DNA of 64,000 bases from NCBI RefSeq assembly GCF_003432075.1, contig NZ_QWBU01000014.1, forward strand, positions 1-64,000. Direction: 5' to 3'. Source of the DNA: Shinella sp. WSJ-2 (lineage in GTDB: Bacteria; Pseudomonadota; Alphaproteobacteria; Rhizobiales; Rhizobiaceae). Of this stretch, positions 1-11,649 are shown in pieces (within the stretch, counting starts at the first letter, position 1; every line of letters starts with the position of its first letter). The translations under genes and the position numbers were made by a program. The notes under the pieces were generated by a model. That model ran no database searches, had not been told where the DNA came from, and saw only the letters and a program-made list of their open reading frames with translations.

Positions 1-484
1 TCATGGCGTTCGGGAAGTTCCACGGCGTGATCGCCGCCACGACACCGATCGGCTGCTTCATCACGAGGATGCGCTTGTCCTTCTGGTGACCGGGCACGAT
101 GTCGCCATAGAGGCGACGGGCCTCTTCGGCGAACCATTCGACGAAGCTTGCGCCATAGACGATCTCGCCGGTGGCTTCCGCCAGCGGCTTGCCCTGTTCC
201 ATGGTGAGGATACGGCCGAGATCGTCCTTATTGTCGATCATCAGCTCGAACCACTTGCGCAGGATGCCCGAGCGTTCCTTGGCGGTCCTCGCCGCCCAGC
301 CCTTCTGGGCTGCCGCGGCCGCATCGATGGCTTCCTTCGTCTCGGCAGCGCCGAGCTTCGGCACGTAACCGACGAGTTCACCCGTCGCCGGGTTCTTCAC
401 CGCGATGCCGCTACCATCCGCTTCGATCCAGCGCGTGCCAACCAACGCCGCCGGCCGCAAAAGGCTAGGGTCTTTCAAGGTCAT
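1..484 (-). CDS. gabD: NAD(P)-dependent succinate-semialdehyde dehydrogenase, C-terminus cut off
   Basis: Only the first 161 codons are inside the window; the gene continues beyond base 1. The reading starts at an ATG (482-484, minus) with MTLKDPSLLRP, then shows the aldehyde dehydrogenase N-terminal features: substrate loop with IEADG, EAIDAAAAAQKGWAART, and the MEQGKPLAEATGEIVYGASFVEWFAEEA block followed by the PWNFP turn that lines the cofactor site. This wording is typical of GabD, which oxidises succinate semialdehyde to succinate at the end of the GABA shunt. The catalytic cysteine and glutamate lie outside the window, so the exact substrate is a family inference. It is divergent from the nitroreductase at 637. 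Confidence 0.85.
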   Translation of the reverse strand, partial: MTLKDPSLLRPAALVGTRWIEADGSGIAVKNPATGELVGYVPKLGAAETKEAIDAAAAAQKGWAARTAKERSGILRKWFELMIDNKDDLGRILTMEQGKPLAEATGEIVYGASFVEWFAEEARRLYGDIVPGHQKDKRILVMKQPIGVVAAITPWNFPNAM

Positions 485-636
485 CGGAGTTCTCCCATTT
501 CGCGATGCGTCTCTTCTCGCAGCGTTATATTGCCTCCGCCACCCCTTCGACAATGCGGCAGGCATGCGATTTTGACGCTTCGCGAGACCGGGCGTGGCGT
601 CTAAGGTCGGCATGCTGATTTGACACGAGGCTTACC

Positions 637-1233
637 ATGACCCATCCCACCGGACGCTCCGCCGACCACGCCATCGCTCCCATCTTCCTCGACCGCTGGT
701 CGCCCCGCGCCTTCACCGGCGAGGCCATGCCGCAGGACACGCTGCTGTCGTTGTTCGAAGCCGCACGCTGGGCCCCCTCCGCCGCCAATGGCCAGCCCTG
801 GTATTTCGTCTATGGCCATCGCGGCACGGAGGCGTTCCAGACGATCTACGACACGCTCGACGAGGGCAACCAGCGTTGGGCCGACAAGGCTTCCGTCCTC
901 ATCGTCATCGTCTCCCAGACGCACCGCAAGAATGCCGCCGGCGAGATGCGCCTGGCCTATACCCATGCTTTCGATACCGGCACCGCCTGGGGCTACCTTG
1001 CGCTGCAGGCGGTCCATGCCGGCTATCACGCCCATGGCATGGGCGGCATCGATCGAGACAAGGCAAAAGAGGTTCTCGGCATTCCCGATGGTTTTCGGGT
1101 GGAAGCGGCTGTCGCCATCGGCAAGATTGCGCCGAAGGAAACCCTGCCGGACGACCTCCTGAAACGCGAGGTGCCAAGCGGGCGCAAGACAGTCGCTGAG
1201 TTCATCTCCGAAGGACGCTTCAACGCGCCCTGA
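637..1233 (+). CDS. Nitroreductase family protein
   Basis: A 198-residue protein of the FMN-dependent nitroreductase fold. The N-terminal RWSPRAFTGE and EAARWAPSAANGQPW segments match the FMN-phosphate binding and dimer-interface region of the family, and the C-terminal part has the GGIDRDKAKEVLGIP and AVAIGKI motifs seen in short nitroreductases. Such proteins reduce nitro compounds, quinones or flavins with NAD(P)H in the cytoplasm; the natural substrate cannot be told from sequence. It stands alone between the divergent gabD and the convergent gyrB, with a GC-rich hairpin downstream (1429-1451). Confidence 0.85.
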   Translation: MTHPTGRSADHAIAPIFLDRWSPRAFTGEAMPQDTLLSLFEAARWAPSAANGQPWYFVYGHRGTEAFQTIYDTLDEGNQRWADKASVLIVIVSQTHRKNAAGEMRLAYTHAFDTGTAWGYLALQAVHAGYHAHGMGGIDRDKAKEVLGIPDGFRVEAAVAIGKIAPKETLPDDLLKREVPSGRKTVAEFISEGRFNAP

Positions 1234-1428
1234 TCCGGCCAGCCGAAGCGATGCGATGGACAGAAGAGATGACGGCCGCCTTTGGGCCGCTCTGACGGAG
1301 CGGCATCTACCTACTGCCGCTTAGGCTGTCCATCCCGGCCACCGTTTCGGAAAAATGTCCGGTTCTATGCGATATCCGCCGAGACTCGGAAGCCGGCTAC
1401 CGGGCCTGCAAATACTGTAAGCCGGACC

Positions 1429-1453
1429 AGCCCGCCGCATGACGGCGGGCTTT
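1429..1453. terminator. GC-rich hairpin between nitroreductase and gyrB
   Basis: A perfect 9-bp inverted repeat (AGCCCGCCG, 5-base loop, CGGCGGGCT) followed by TTT on the plus strand lies between two convergent genes. It probably ends plus-strand transcription and may serve both directions; the T-run is short. Confidence 0.5.
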
Positions 1454-1463
1454 CCAATCGTTG

Positions 1464-3956
<2,493 letters not shown>

Positions 3957-4044
3957 TCACCGCTTTCCATGTCTTGGAATATAGGGATTCTGGCCCCAAG
4001 TTCCAAATCCGAGCGCCATAAAGGCGGCAGAAATCAGGGGATCG

Positions 4045-4422
4045 TCAGGGTTTTACCCGGTTATTGCACGCTTTTTCGAGAATGCCGGCAAGGCGGCGCA
4101 CAGTCTCGGGCGGCAGGTTGCCGATTTCGGCCGCAACACGGTTGGCAAAGGCCGTATATTCCGGCGGCAGGCCCGATGTATCGACCACCACGCGAGGGTC
4201 GGAAATCTGCGCGATGCGGAACAGTTCTTCCGCCTCGTCCCAGATGACGTTGAAGTAGCCGGCGACGCGCTGCAGGAAATCGAAGCTCGGCATGCCGCGC
4301 TTGCCATGCTCGAGCGCCGAGAGATAGGCCGGGCTGACGCCAAGCGCCCCTGCCATCTCCTTCTGCGAAACGCCCTTGCGATCGCGCAGATGGCGCACCG
4401 CCTTGCCGAAGGGCGTCGTCAT
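4045..4422 (-). CDS. XRE-family helix-turn-helix regulator
   Basis: A 125-residue protein with an N-terminal Cro/C1-type helix-turn-helix: GKAVRHLRDRKGVSQKEMAGALGVSPAYLSALEHGKRG (about residues 6-43). The C-terminal part is short and has no recognised sensor domain. Its ATG overlaps the stop of the Smr gene by four bases (4419-4422), so it is the last gene of a minus-strand run Tim44-mltA-smr-xre. That order is conserved in rhizobia as far as I recall. Target genes are unknown. Confidence 0.85.
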   Translation of the reverse strand: MTTPFGKAVRHLRDRKGVSQKEMAGALGVSPAYLSALEHGKRGMPSFDFLQRVAGYFNVIWDEAEELFRIAQISDPRVVVDTSGLPPEYTAFANRVAAEIGNLPPETVRRLAGILEKACNNRVKP

Positions 4423-4985
4423 CGCTTCTCTCCCGGCAGGCGGGCGAGGCGGACATAGAGCGCGCCCTCGCCGCCATGGTTACGGGCAGCGGGCTCGTAG
4501 GAGGAGATCAGTGGGCGGAATTCCGGCAGCGAGAACCATAGAGGCACCGCGCGCTTCAAGGCGCCTTCGCTGCCGAGCGAGGTGCCTTTGCCGGTGATGA
4601 CGAGCACATGGCGCAGGCCGCGCTCATGCGCCTTAATAAGGAAACCGAGCAGGAAGCCATGCGCCTCGCTCTGGATCATGCCGTGCAGGTCGATGCGGGC
4701 TTCCAGCGCCAGGCGACCCTTGGCGATCTTGCGCTTGACGGGCCGTTCCAGCGGATGGTGCTTGGTGTCCTTGCCGCGTCCGATGGTGAGCGCGATGCCT
4801 TCGGCGACCGGCTGGTCGGCCTTGACCTTCTTCGGCTCGGGCGCTTTTTCTTCCTGGGCCTTCTCAGCGAAGACAGCCTCGAATTCCGTCAAGGCATCAA
4901 GCTTGCCCGGCATGGCCCGCGTCGAGCGCGCCACCTTGCCCCAGAGGATGCGGTCCTCGCTGGTGAGCGCCTTATCCCTGGGCAT
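4419..4985 (-). CDS. Smr (MutS2-type) domain protein
   Basis: A 188-residue protein with a C-terminal Smr domain: ARIDLHGM followed by FLLGFLIKAHERGLRHVLVITGKG and a closing ALYVRLAR strand. Smr domains are small nucleases or nucleic-acid binding modules (DLHG and TGxG are the signature motifs); stand-alone versions occur widely in proteobacteria. The N-terminal 70 residues are charged and probably unstructured. I chose the ATG at 4985 (MPRDKALTSEDRILWG) because the longer reading adds low-complexity residues that are antisense to mltA. It overlaps the end of mltA by 14 bases, so translation is likely coupled. Confidence 0.85.
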   Translation of the reverse strand: MPRDKALTSEDRILWGKVARSTRAMPGKLDALTEFEAVFAEKAQEEKAPEPKKVKADQPVAEGIALTIGRGKDTKHHPLERPVKRKIAKGRLALEARIDLHGMIQSEAHGFLLGFLIKAHERGLRHVLVITGKGTSLGSEGALKRAVPLWFSLPEFRPLISSYEPAARNHGGEGALYVRLARLPGEKR

Positions 4986-6087
4986 GGAGGTAGCGCTCCG
5001 CTGCCGCCTTCGGGATGAGGATATGGAAGGTCGCGGTATTGCGGACATTGCCCGCCAGCGCGCCGGCCGCGTCTCCCGATCCGGTAAAGATATCGCCGCG
5101 TGCCGGGCCGACGATGGCCGTGCCCGTATCGAGGGCCAGCATCAGCCGGCGGAAGGGTTTACCGCCGTCCATATGGGTCAGACTGTCGCTCGAAATGAAG
5201 AAGGGCAGGCCGAAGGTGTGGATCAGGCGATCGACCGCAAGCGAGCGGCCGGCGATCAGCGGCACCTTCGCAGCCGCGATTGGACCCAGCGCCAGCCCTT
5301 CGACCGCCGCCTCCTTGAAAAAGATGAAGGAGCGATTGTGCCACAGCATGGCATCCACCTGATCCTCATGCCGCGCCAGCCAGTCGCGGATCGAGGCCAT
5401 GGAAACGGTGGCGGCGTCGATCTCGCCGCGCTCGATCAGGAGCTTGCCGATTGGCGAGAAAGGATGGCCGGTCTTGGCCGCATAGGTGATGCGCTTCACC
5501 GATCCGTCGGGATAGACGAGCCGCGCCGCGCCCTGCACATGGGCGAAGAACACATCGACCTTCGAGCGGGCATAGGCGATTTCGAGGCCGCGGCCATCGA
5601 GATAACCGCGCTCGATGTCGCCCCGGTCGGGGTGTTCGACGATGTCGCCGTTCTTCAGCAGGCCGAAGGCGTAGCCCTGCGGATAGCCGTCCGGCCGGTT
5701 GGCGTCATCGATATCGACGAGATCGTCGGGCCGGCGGTAGAAGGGATAGCGGTAATCGGCATCCGGCTCGGCCTTCACCGCCACTTCCGGCTCATAGAAG
5801 GCCGTGACGAAGCCGGCGGAACCGTCCGCCTTCTCGATCCGGAACGGCACGCAGTGCGCCTCGAAGAAAGCGCGCACGGCGGCGGCCCCCTCTGGCTTCT
5901 CGGCCGCTGCCGCATCCAGCAACGTCAAAAGCTCGCCGGCGGTGATGCCGAGCGAGCCCGTCTTATAGGCTTTGACGTTGCGGATGTGATCGCGACAGCG
6001 GAACATGCCCGCCATCAGCGGCGACGGATCGTCCTCGCCCCAGCCGGGAAGCGCCGAAAACCGGGCCGGAACCAGGCGATAGTCCAT
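4972..6087 (-). CDS. mltA: Membrane-bound lytic murein transglycosylase A family protein
   Basis: A 371-residue MltA-type enzyme that cleaves the beta-1,4 bond of peptidoglycan to give 1,6-anhydro-muropeptides. The central MltA barrel domain (FYEPEVAVKAEPDADYRYPFYRRP onwards) and the C-terminal 3D domain carrying the catalytic aspartate region (LMLALDTGTAIVGPARGDIFTGSG) are both present. Unlike the E. coli lipoprotein, the reading starts directly with MDYRLVPARFSALPGW and has no signal peptide or lipobox; either a start further upstream is missed or export is unusual. It lies 13 bases after the Tim44-like gene and overlaps smr. Confidence 0.92.
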   Translation of the reverse strand: MDYRLVPARFSALPGWGEDDPSPLMAGMFRCRDHIRNVKAYKTGSLGITAGELLTLLDAAAAEKPEGAAAVRAFFEAHCVPFRIEKADGSAGFVTAFYEPEVAVKAEPDADYRYPFYRRPDDLVDIDDANRPDGYPQGYAFGLLKNGDIVEHPDRGDIERGYLDGRGLEIAYARSKVDVFFAHVQGAARLVYPDGSVKRITYAAKTGHPFSPIGKLLIERGEIDAATVSMASIRDWLARHEDQVDAMLWHNRSFIFFKEAAVEGLALGPIAAAKVPLIAGRSLAVDRLIHTFGLPFFISSDSLTHMDGGKPFRRLMLALDTGTAIVGPARGDIFTGSGDAAGALAGNVRNTATFHILIPKAAAERYLHAQG

Positions 6088-6100
6088 GGGCGTGCCTCGC

Positions 6101-6802
6101 TCAGCCTTCCGATTCGGTGGCGATCAGCTTCCAGTTCGGATCGCGCGAGCGGATATCGCGGGCGAAGGTCCAGAGGTCGTTGACCTCGGCCACCGTCTCC
6201 GCATCGCCATCGATCAGCGCGCCGGCCTTGTCATAGGTGGCGGAGATCAGCTGGCTGACGATGCGCAGCGTCACATTGGCCTCGCTGTCCTTGACCTCGG
6301 CGCCGACCAGATCGGCTTTCTCGATGCCGACGAAGGTGGAGCGGACGACTTCGCCCTTGCTCTCGCGCTCGGAGATCGCGGCGTCAAAGCCTTCATAGAC
6401 TTCGCGCGACAGAAGGTTCTTCAGCGTCTTGCGGTCGCCATCGGCGAAGGCGACGACGATCATCTCATAGGCCATGCGGGCGCCGTTGACGAATTCCTTC
6501 GGATTGAAGGAAGGATCAGTCTTGACCAAAGCGCGCAGCTGCTCGTTGAGCGGGGTGCCGGCCGGCGTGAACGCATCGATGGCAGCGTAGGGATTTTCCT
6601 CCTCGTCGGCATCGCGCTTGGGCAGCGTCACCACCTTGCCGCGATCGGCCGAATCAGCCTCGGCGGCGGTCTCGCGCTTCGAATAGGGATCGAAGGGCGG
6701 GCGCTCGCTGCCGGTGCGGCGGCCAAGCACGCTGCGCAATTGCAGGAAGATGACCACCGCAGCCACGAGGAAGAAAATCGTTACAAAGTCGAATGAGCCC
6801 AT
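6101..6802 (-). CDS. Tim44/TimA family membrane-anchored protein
   Basis: A 233-residue protein with one N-terminal membrane segment (FVTIFFLVAAVVIFLQL, about 5-21), a charged linker and a C-terminal Tim44-like domain (residues about 90-230). The bacterial family is related to the mitochondrial import motor subunit Tim44; in Caulobacter TimA-type proteins sit in the inner membrane, but their role is not settled. I chose the ATG at 6802 (MGSFDFVTIFF) since this puts the membrane segment at the N-terminus; a longer reading from 6865 adds residues unlike the family. It is divergent from fxsA and first in the run to mltA, smr and the XRE gene. Confidence 0.85.
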   Translation of the reverse strand: MGSFDFVTIFFLVAAVVIFLQLRSVLGRRTGSERPPFDPYSKRETAAEADSADRGKVVTLPKRDADEEENPYAAIDAFTPAGTPLNEQLRALVKTDPSFNPKEFVNGARMAYEMIVVAFADGDRKTLKNLLSREVYEGFDAAISERESKGEVVRSTFVGIEKADLVGAEVKDSEANVTLRIVSQLISATYDKAGALIDGDAETVAEVNDLWTFARDIRSRDPNWKLIATESEG

Positions 6803-6955
6803 TATCGATCCGCTGCGGTTTCTGTTTTTTGTTCCTTTTCCATATAGTCCGCAAACCCGGATCATTCAAATGGCGATGACGTGAATGCGGCGAAGACGCG
6901 CGGATGGCTCGCCGGCAGTATCGAACGGCGCAATTCTGTGCGAGATTGGAACGGC

Positions 6956-7417
6956 ATGCTGAGAATCCTTCTTCCCCTCTTCTTTCTTCTCCTGCCTTTG
7001 GCGGAGATTGCCTGTTTCATTCTCGTTGGACGGCGCATCGGCCTTCTGCCGACGCTCTCGCTCGTCATCCTCTCCGCCGTCGCTGGCATCGTGCTGATGC
7101 GCATCCAGGGCTTCGGCGTGCTGACACGGCTGAGGCGGTCCGGCCAGGACGGCCGCGCACCAGGCAAGGAACTGCTCGACGCGGCCATGATCCTGATTGC
7201 CGGCATCCTGCTTCTCATTCCCGGTTTCCTCAGCGATATCGTCGGCCTTGCGCTATTCCTGCCGCCGGTCCGGACCTTTCTCTGGAACCGGCTGATGCGC
7301 AACGTCGTTATCGTCAATGTCGGCGGCATGCGTCCCGGCCGCGAACAGCCGCAGACCGGGCCTCAGCGCACCATCGATCTCGACGAAAACGATTTTCATC
7401 GCGGCGACCGGCCCTAG
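6956..7417 (+). CDS. fxsA: FxsA family membrane protein
   Basis: A 153-residue inner-membrane protein. Residues 1-20 (MLRILLPLFFLLLPLAEIAC) form the first membrane segment, followed by GLLPTLSLVILSAVAGIVLMRIQG and the family motif ELLDAAMILIAGILLLIPGFLSDIVGLALFLPP. The C-terminus is polar and cytoplasmic. FxsA in E. coli eases exclusion of phage T7 by the F plasmid when in excess; its normal job is not known. The ATG at 6956 was chosen because it starts exactly at the first membrane segment, as in homologues. Confidence 0.88.
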   Translation: MLRILLPLFFLLLPLAEIACFILVGRRIGLLPTLSLVILSAVAGIVLMRIQGFGVLTRLRRSGQDGRAPGKELLDAAMILIAGILLLIPGFLSDIVGLALFLPPVRTFLWNRLMRNVVIVNVGGMRPGREQPQTGPQRTIDLDENDFHRGDRP

Positions 7418-7488
7418 GCCCCGGGTTGTAAGGCCCGGGCTGAAATGCTAGATGGCCTGACTTTCCAGAGTCTCCAAGGATACTTTCC

Positions 7489-7965
7489 ATGACCGAAGCA
7501 GCAACCGAGACCAACGGCGCAAGCCCGTCGCTCAACATCCTGGCGCAGTATGTGAAGGACTTCTCCTTCGAAAACCCGGGTGCTCCGCGGTCGCTGCAGG
7601 CGCGCGACAAGGCTCCGGCCATCAATATCAGCGTTAATGTCAACGCCAATCCGCTCTCCGAGACCGACTTCGACGTCATCCTCTCGCTGAACGCCGAAGC
7701 CAAGGATGGCGACAAGGTCCTGTTCAACGCCGAGCTCGCCTATGGCGGCGTCTTCCGTGTCACGGGCTTCCCGCAGGAGCACATGCTGCCGGTTCTCTTC
7801 ATCGAGTGCCCGCGCCTGCTCTTCCCCTTCGCCCGCCAGATCATTTCCGACGCCACCCGCAACGGCGGCTTCCCGCCGCTGATGATCGACCCGATCGATT
7901 TCGCCCAGATGTTCTCCCAGCGCATGGCGGAAGAACAGGTCAAGGCAAAGGTTCAGGCCAACTAA
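7489..7965 (+). CDS. secB: Protein-export chaperone SecB
   Basis: A 158-residue SecB, the homotetrameric cytoplasmic chaperone that keeps preproteins unfolded and hands them to SecA. The core reads [17 protein letters not shown], then [77 protein letters not shown], an almost textbook match to alphaproteobacterial SecB. It lies 71 bases after fxsA and is followed by a strong terminator at 7992-8022. Confidence 0.97.
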   Translation: MTEAATETNGASPSLNILAQYVKDFSFENPGAPRSLQARDKAPAINISVNVNANPLSETDFDVILSLNAEAKDGDKVLFNAELAYGGVFRVTGFPQEHMLPVLFIECPRLLFPFARQIISDATRNGGFPPLMIDPIDFAQMFSQRMAEEQVKAKVQAN

Positions 7966-7991
7966 GCCGAACTGCGAAATCCCAGACAAAG

Positions 7992-8023
7992 ACGCCCGGC
8001 CACTTGCTGACCGGGCGTTTTCT
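7992..8023 (+). terminator. Rho-independent terminator of secB
   Basis: Stem ACGCCCGG / CCGGGCGT (7992-7999 and 8011-8018) followed by TTTTCTTT. It lies 26 bases beyond the secB stop and before the convergent dnaQ. Confidence 0.8.
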
Positions 8024-8062
8024 TTGCGCAGAAGATTGGGTACAGAAGATAATGAGCCGGAT

Positions 8063-8767
8063 TCAGGCGCCGTATTTCGCCCAGATCGCCTTGCCGCCCA
8101 TCTTGTCCACCATCGCATTGTGCGCGGCCTGCTCGGCTTCCGTCACCCGGGGCGCCAGCGGTCGTGGGCGAATGCCGAGCGGCTGGATCACTTCGTCTTC
8201 ATTCTCGACCAGCGTCTTGCGGCCGTTTTCCGCCGCACCCAGACCGAGTGCGGCCTGCCGGCCGCCGATCATTTCGATATAAACTTCGGCGAGCAGTTCG
8301 GAGTCGAGGAGCGCGCCGTGATATTTGCGGTGCGAATTGTCGATGCCGTAGCGCCGGCAGAGCGCATCGAGCGAGTTCGGCCCCATCGGATGTTTGCGGC
8401 GGGCGAGCGCCAGCGTATCCGTCACCTTCTCCTGCAGGATCGGCGGGCGGCCGAGCCGGTCGAGCTCGGCATTGATGAAGCCCATGTCGAAGTTGGCATT
8501 GTGCGCCACCCAGCGGCCTTCGCCGAAGAACTCGAGGATCTGCTCGACCACCTCGGCAAAGGACGGCTTGTCCTTCAGCGATTCGTCCGTGATCCCGTGC
8601 ACGGCAAGCGCATCGGGATGGACCTTGCGATCACCCGGATTGATATAGAGATGCAGGGTGCGGCCGGTCGGGAAATGGTTCTCCAGCTCGACGCCGCCGA
8701 TTTCGATGACGCGGTCGAGTTTGTTGTCGAGGCCGGTGGTTTCCGTATCGAAGATGATCTCGCGCAT
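8063..8767 (-). CDS. dnaQ: DNA polymerase III epsilon subunit (3'-5' proofreading exonuclease)
   Basis: A 234-residue DnaQ with the DEDDh exonuclease fold: ExoI motif FDTETTGLD (5-13), ExoII region WVAHNANFDMGFINAEL, and ExoIII region HGALLDSELLAEVY with the catalytic histidine. The C-terminal tail after residue 180 is the linker that binds the alpha polymerase subunit. The start codon shares one base with the coaE stop (TGATG at 8766-8768), so the two are co-translated in the leftward coaE-dnaQ pair. Confidence 0.95.
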   Translation of the reverse strand: MREIIFDTETTGLDNKLDRVIEIGGVELENHFPTGRTLHLYINPGDRKVHPDALAVHGITDESLKDKPSFAEVVEQILEFFGEGRWVAHNANFDMGFINAELDRLGRPPILQEKVTDTLALARRKHPMGPNSLDALCRRYGIDNSHRKYHGALLDSELLAEVYIEMIGGRQAALGLGAAENGRKTLVENEDEVIQPLGIRPRPLAPRVTEAEQAAHNAMVDKMGGKAIWAKYGA

Positions 8768-9357
8768 CAGTCCCGCTCTTCTCTCAAGGTTTCAATCACC
8801 TCTTCCACCTGTTTGCGCGCCGCTTCAAGCCCCGCGTCGGTATGGACGATGAAATCCGCCCGCGCCCGCTTTTCAGCATCGGGCATCTGGCGGGAGAGGA
8901 TAAGCGTAAATTTCTCCTCGGTCATATCGGGCCGCGAGAGCACGCGGCGGCGCTGCGTTTGCGCATCACAGGTGACGACCACGACCTTGTCGACCCGCTT
9001 TTCACCGCCGGTTTCGTAGAGAAGCGGGATATCGAGCACGACGAGGGTTGATCCCTTCTCCCGTTCTGTTTCCAAAAAAGCCGTTTCGCGCGCCCGCACC
9101 AAGGGATGGATCACCGCTTCCAGCTCTCGGAACCGCTCCGGCGCCTGCGCCAGAATGGCGGAGAGAACCTTCCGGTCGATCACGCCACCCCTGAGCGCTT
9201 CGGGAAAAAGCGCTGCGACCGGAGCCACGGCCTCCTTGCGATAGAGATCATGCACCGTCGCATCGGCATCATGCACCGGCACGCCGAGATCGCGGAACAT
9301 TCCCGCGGTCGTCGACTTGCCCGTCCCGATCGATCCGGTGAGGCCGAGCACGATCAT
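8767..9357 (-). CDS. coaE: Dephospho-CoA kinase
   Basis: A 196-residue P-loop kinase that phosphorylates the 3'-hydroxyl of dephospho-CoA in the last step of CoA synthesis. The Walker A motif [12 protein letters not shown] lies at residues 5-16, followed by the conserved [14 protein letters not shown] and the lid region with [20 protein letters not shown]-like wording. The start overlaps the aroE stop by four bases (ATGA, 9354-9357). The order aroE-coaE-dnaQ left of oriC is common in alphaproteobacteria. Confidence 0.95.
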   Translation of the reverse strand: MIVLGLTGSIGTGKSTTAGMFRDLGVPVHDADATVHDLYRKEAVAPVAALFPEALRGGVIDRKVLSAILAQAPERFRELEAVIHPLVRARETAFLETEREKGSTLVVLDIPLLYETGGEKRVDKVVVVTCDAQTQRRRVLSRPDMTEEKFTLILSRQMPDAEKRARADFIVHTDAGLEAARKQVEEVIETLREERD

Positions 9358-10214
9358 CCATGTTTCTCCATATCCGCAAGGATCAGCTGGCGCAGCGCTT
9401 CATCCACCATCGGGCGCACGCCGAACCATTTTTCAAAGCCGGGGGCCGCCTGATGCAACAGCATGCCGAGACCATCAACCACGGCAAAACCCTGATCGAC
9501 CGCCTGGCGCAGAATCGGCGTGATCAGCGGCACATAGACGATATCGGTGACGACGGCGCCGTTTGCCAGCGGCGAGAAATCGAATTCCGGCGCTTCGTCG
9601 CCATCCATGCCGAGCGAGGTCGTGTTGACGAACAAGCCGGCCCCTTTCATCACCTCCGGCAGCGCCACCATGGCATGGGCATGCACCTTCGCACCGAAGC
9701 GGTCGGCAAGCTCCTGCGCCCGCGCCAGGGTGCGGTTGACCACATGGATTTCGCCGACACCGCGATCGCGCACCGCCTGGATGATCGCGCGGCTGGCTCC
9801 GCCGGCACCGAGGATCACGGCCCGATCGGTCTTGTCCCAACCCGGCGCCGTCGCATCGAGATTGGCGAGGAAACCGTAGCCATCCGTGTTGGTGGCGTGA
9901 AGCGCGCCGTGCTCTAGCCAGAGCGTGTTGGCGGCACCCAGCTCCTTGCTCAACGCATCCGGCCGGTCGGCGAGCTTGAACGCCATCTCCTTATGCGGAA
10001 TGGTGACATTGCCACCAACGAAGCCGGATTCACCGCTCTTCAGCCGGGATAGGAAGCCGGCGAAATCCTCCGGCAGGACCTCCTGGCGCGTATAGGATCC
10101 CTGAAGACCCAGCACAGTCAGCCAATGGCTGTGGATCAGCGGCGAGCGGGAATGTTTGACGGGACAGCCCGTGACAAAGGCATTTCTTAACAATGTTTCA
10201 CGTGAATCATGCAT
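9354..10214 (-). CDS. aroE: Shikimate dehydrogenase (NADP+)
   Basis: A 286-residue AroE, which reduces 3-dehydroshikimate to shikimate in aromatic amino-acid synthesis. Substrate-binding part: [21 protein letters not shown] (shikimate-binding SxS) and [10 protein letters not shown] with the catalytic lysine; NADP part: [17 protein letters not shown] and [17 protein letters not shown]-terminal [19 protein letters not shown] start it at the ATG 10214 (MHDSRETLL), which overlaps the maf stop by eight bases. A parS-like ParB site covers codons 3-7, so ParB binding lies directly on the beginning of this gene. Confidence 0.95.
   Translation of the reverse strand: MHDSRETLLRNAFVTGCPVKHSRSPLIHSHWLTVLGLQGSYTRQEVLPEDFAGFLSRLKSGESGFVGGNVTIPHKEMAFKLADRPDALSKELGAANTLWLEHGALHATNTDGYGFLANLDATAPGWDKTDRAVILGAGGASRAIIQAVRDRGVGEIHVVNRTLARAQELADRFGAKVHAHAMVALPEVMKGAGLFVNTTSLGMDGDEAPEFDFSPLANGAVVTDIVYVPLITPILRQAVDQGFAVVDGLGMLLHQAAPGFEKWFGVRPMVDEALRQLILADMEKHG
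10194..10209. other. parS-like ParB-binding site 1
   Basis: TGTTTCACGTGAATCA matches the palindromic parS consensus TGTTTCACGTGAAACA at 15 of 16 positions. It lies within the first codons of aroE, about 1.5 kb left of the probable oriC. Confidence 0.85.
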
Positions 10215-10800
10215 CGATGGCACCGAGATCGCGAAGCTTAGCCAGCAGCGGAAGCAGCGGCAGGCCGAGAATGGTAAAATAATCGCCGTCGATCCTCTCG
10301 AACAGCTGCAAGCCTTCGCCCTCCAGCTGATAGGCGCCGACGCTCGCCAGGATCCTGTCGCCGACGCGCGCCAGATGACGATCGATGAAGGCATCCGATA
10401 GCGGCCGCATTGTCAGATGGGCGATGGAAACATGGCTCCACAGGGTTTCGCCATCACGCACCAGCGCGATGCCGCAGTTCAGGGAATGACTGCGACCCGA
10501 CATCGAAGCAAGGTGCGATTTCGCCTCTGCCATGTCGGCCGGCTTGTGGAACACGCGACCTTCGAGCGACAGGGTCTGGTCCGAACCGATCACCAGCGCG
10601 CCGGGATGGCGGCCCGCGACGTCGCGCGCCTTCTCGATCGCCAATGTCTCGGCAACGTCTTGCGGCGAGGGATTTTGCGCGGCAAGGGCCGTTTCCACCG
10701 CGCGCTCGTCGATGCGAGCCGCTTCCGAGGTGAAGGCGAGGCCTGCATTTTCCATCAGCATGCGCCGGAACGGGCTTTGCGAGGCAAGGATCAGCGTCAT
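10207..10800 (-). CDS. maf: Maf family nucleoside triphosphate pyrophosphatase
   Basis: A 197-residue Maf-like protein with the family signature [19 protein letters not shown] at its start, the EAARIDERA acid patch, the central [18 protein letters not shown] motif and the C-terminal [32 protein letters not shown]. Family members hydrolyse dTTP, UTP, CTP or modified nucleotides to monophosphates; which substrate applies is not decided here. I chose the ATG at 10800 because GGGAGA lies at good distance before it, whereas the upstream ATG at 10818 abuts its GGAGG. The 3' end overlaps aroE by eight bases. Confidence 0.9.
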   Translation of the reverse strand: MTLILASQSPFRRMLMENAGLAFTSEAARIDERAVETALAAQNPSPQDVAETLAIEKARDVAGRHPGALVIGSDQTLSLEGRVFHKPADMAEAKSHLASMSGRSHSLNCGIALVRDGETLWSHVSIAHLTMRPLSDAFIDRHLARVGDRILASVGAYQLEGEGLQLFERIDGDYFTILGLPLLPLLAKLRDLGAIDA

Positions 10801-10827
10801 CGATTTCTCCCGATTCATCCTCCCGCG

Positions 10828-11649
10828 TTACCGGCTCTTCGGGCGAAGAGCAACGATGGCGGCGGCGGTTTCCTCGATGGAGCGGCGCGTAACGTCGATG
10901 ATCGGCCAATTGTTTCTGGCACAGAGCGCGCGGGCATATTTCAGCTCCTCGGAAATCTGCGCCCGGTCGATATAGTCGTCGCCGCGAAATTCCTGGGTCT
11001 GGCCAAGAATTCGGTTCTGCCGCACCTGGGCGATGCGATCCGTCGTGGCGATCAGCCCGACGATCAGCGGCTTGGTCGCCGTCGACAGCCGTTCGGGCAA
11101 GGCAACCCCAAGCACGATCGGCACATTGGCCGTCTTGATGCCGCGGTTGGCCAGATAGATGCTCGTCGGCGTCTTCGAAGTACGGCTGATGCCGATCAGG
11201 ATGACATCGGCCTCATCGAGATCGGCCGGCAGCTGGCCGTCATCATGGTCCATCGTGAAATTCAGCGCTTCGATTCGCGCGAAATATTCCGCGTTCATCA
11301 CATGCTGGGCGCCTACCCGCCGGCGCGACGGCGCGCCGAGATAGGACTGGAAGAGGTCGATGACCGGTTCGAGCACCGAAACGCAGGGCACGCCCATCTC
11401 CCGGCAGCGCTGGTCGATGATGTCGGAAAGCTCGCGGTCGACGATCGTATAAAGCACGATGCCCGGCGCGCCATCGATCGCATCGAGCACCGGCATCAGC
11501 TGCTTGCGGTTACGGATCAGCGGATAGACATGCTCGAGCGCCTGCGAGGACTGGAATTGCGCGGCCGCGGCCCTGCCCGCCGCGATCAGCGTCTCGCCCG
11601 TCGAGTCCGATATCAGGTGCAGATGGAAGTAATTTTTCGTGCTTTCCAC
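10828..11649 (-). CDS. ppsR: Pyruvate, phosphate dikinase regulatory protein (DUF299 kinase/pyrophosphorylase)
   Basis: A 273-residue DUF299 protein: bifunctional serine/threonine kinase and Pi-dependent phosphorylase that switches PpdK or PEP synthase. The N-terminal [14 protein letters not shown] motif and the P-loop-like [16 protein letters not shown] (from about 153) are both clear. I start at the GTG 11649 with GGAGG six bases upstream; this gives the usual family length, while reading further upstream would run through the origin region. Its divergence from hemE across a DnaA-box rich gap reproduces the layout known around the Caulobacter origin. Confidence 0.92.
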   Translation of the reverse strand: MESTKNYFHLHLISDSTGETLIAAGRAAAAQFQSSQALEHVYPLIRNRKQLMPVLDAIDGAPGIVLYTIVDRELSDIIDQRCREMGVPCVSVLEPVIDLFQSYLGAPSRRRVGAQHVMNAEYFARIEALNFTMDHDDGQLPADLDEADVILIGISRTSKTPTSIYLANRGIKTANVPIVLGVALPERLSTATKPLIVGLIATTDRIAQVRQNRILGQTQEFRGDDYIDRAQISEELKYARALCARNNWPIIDVTRRSIEETAAAIVALRPKSR

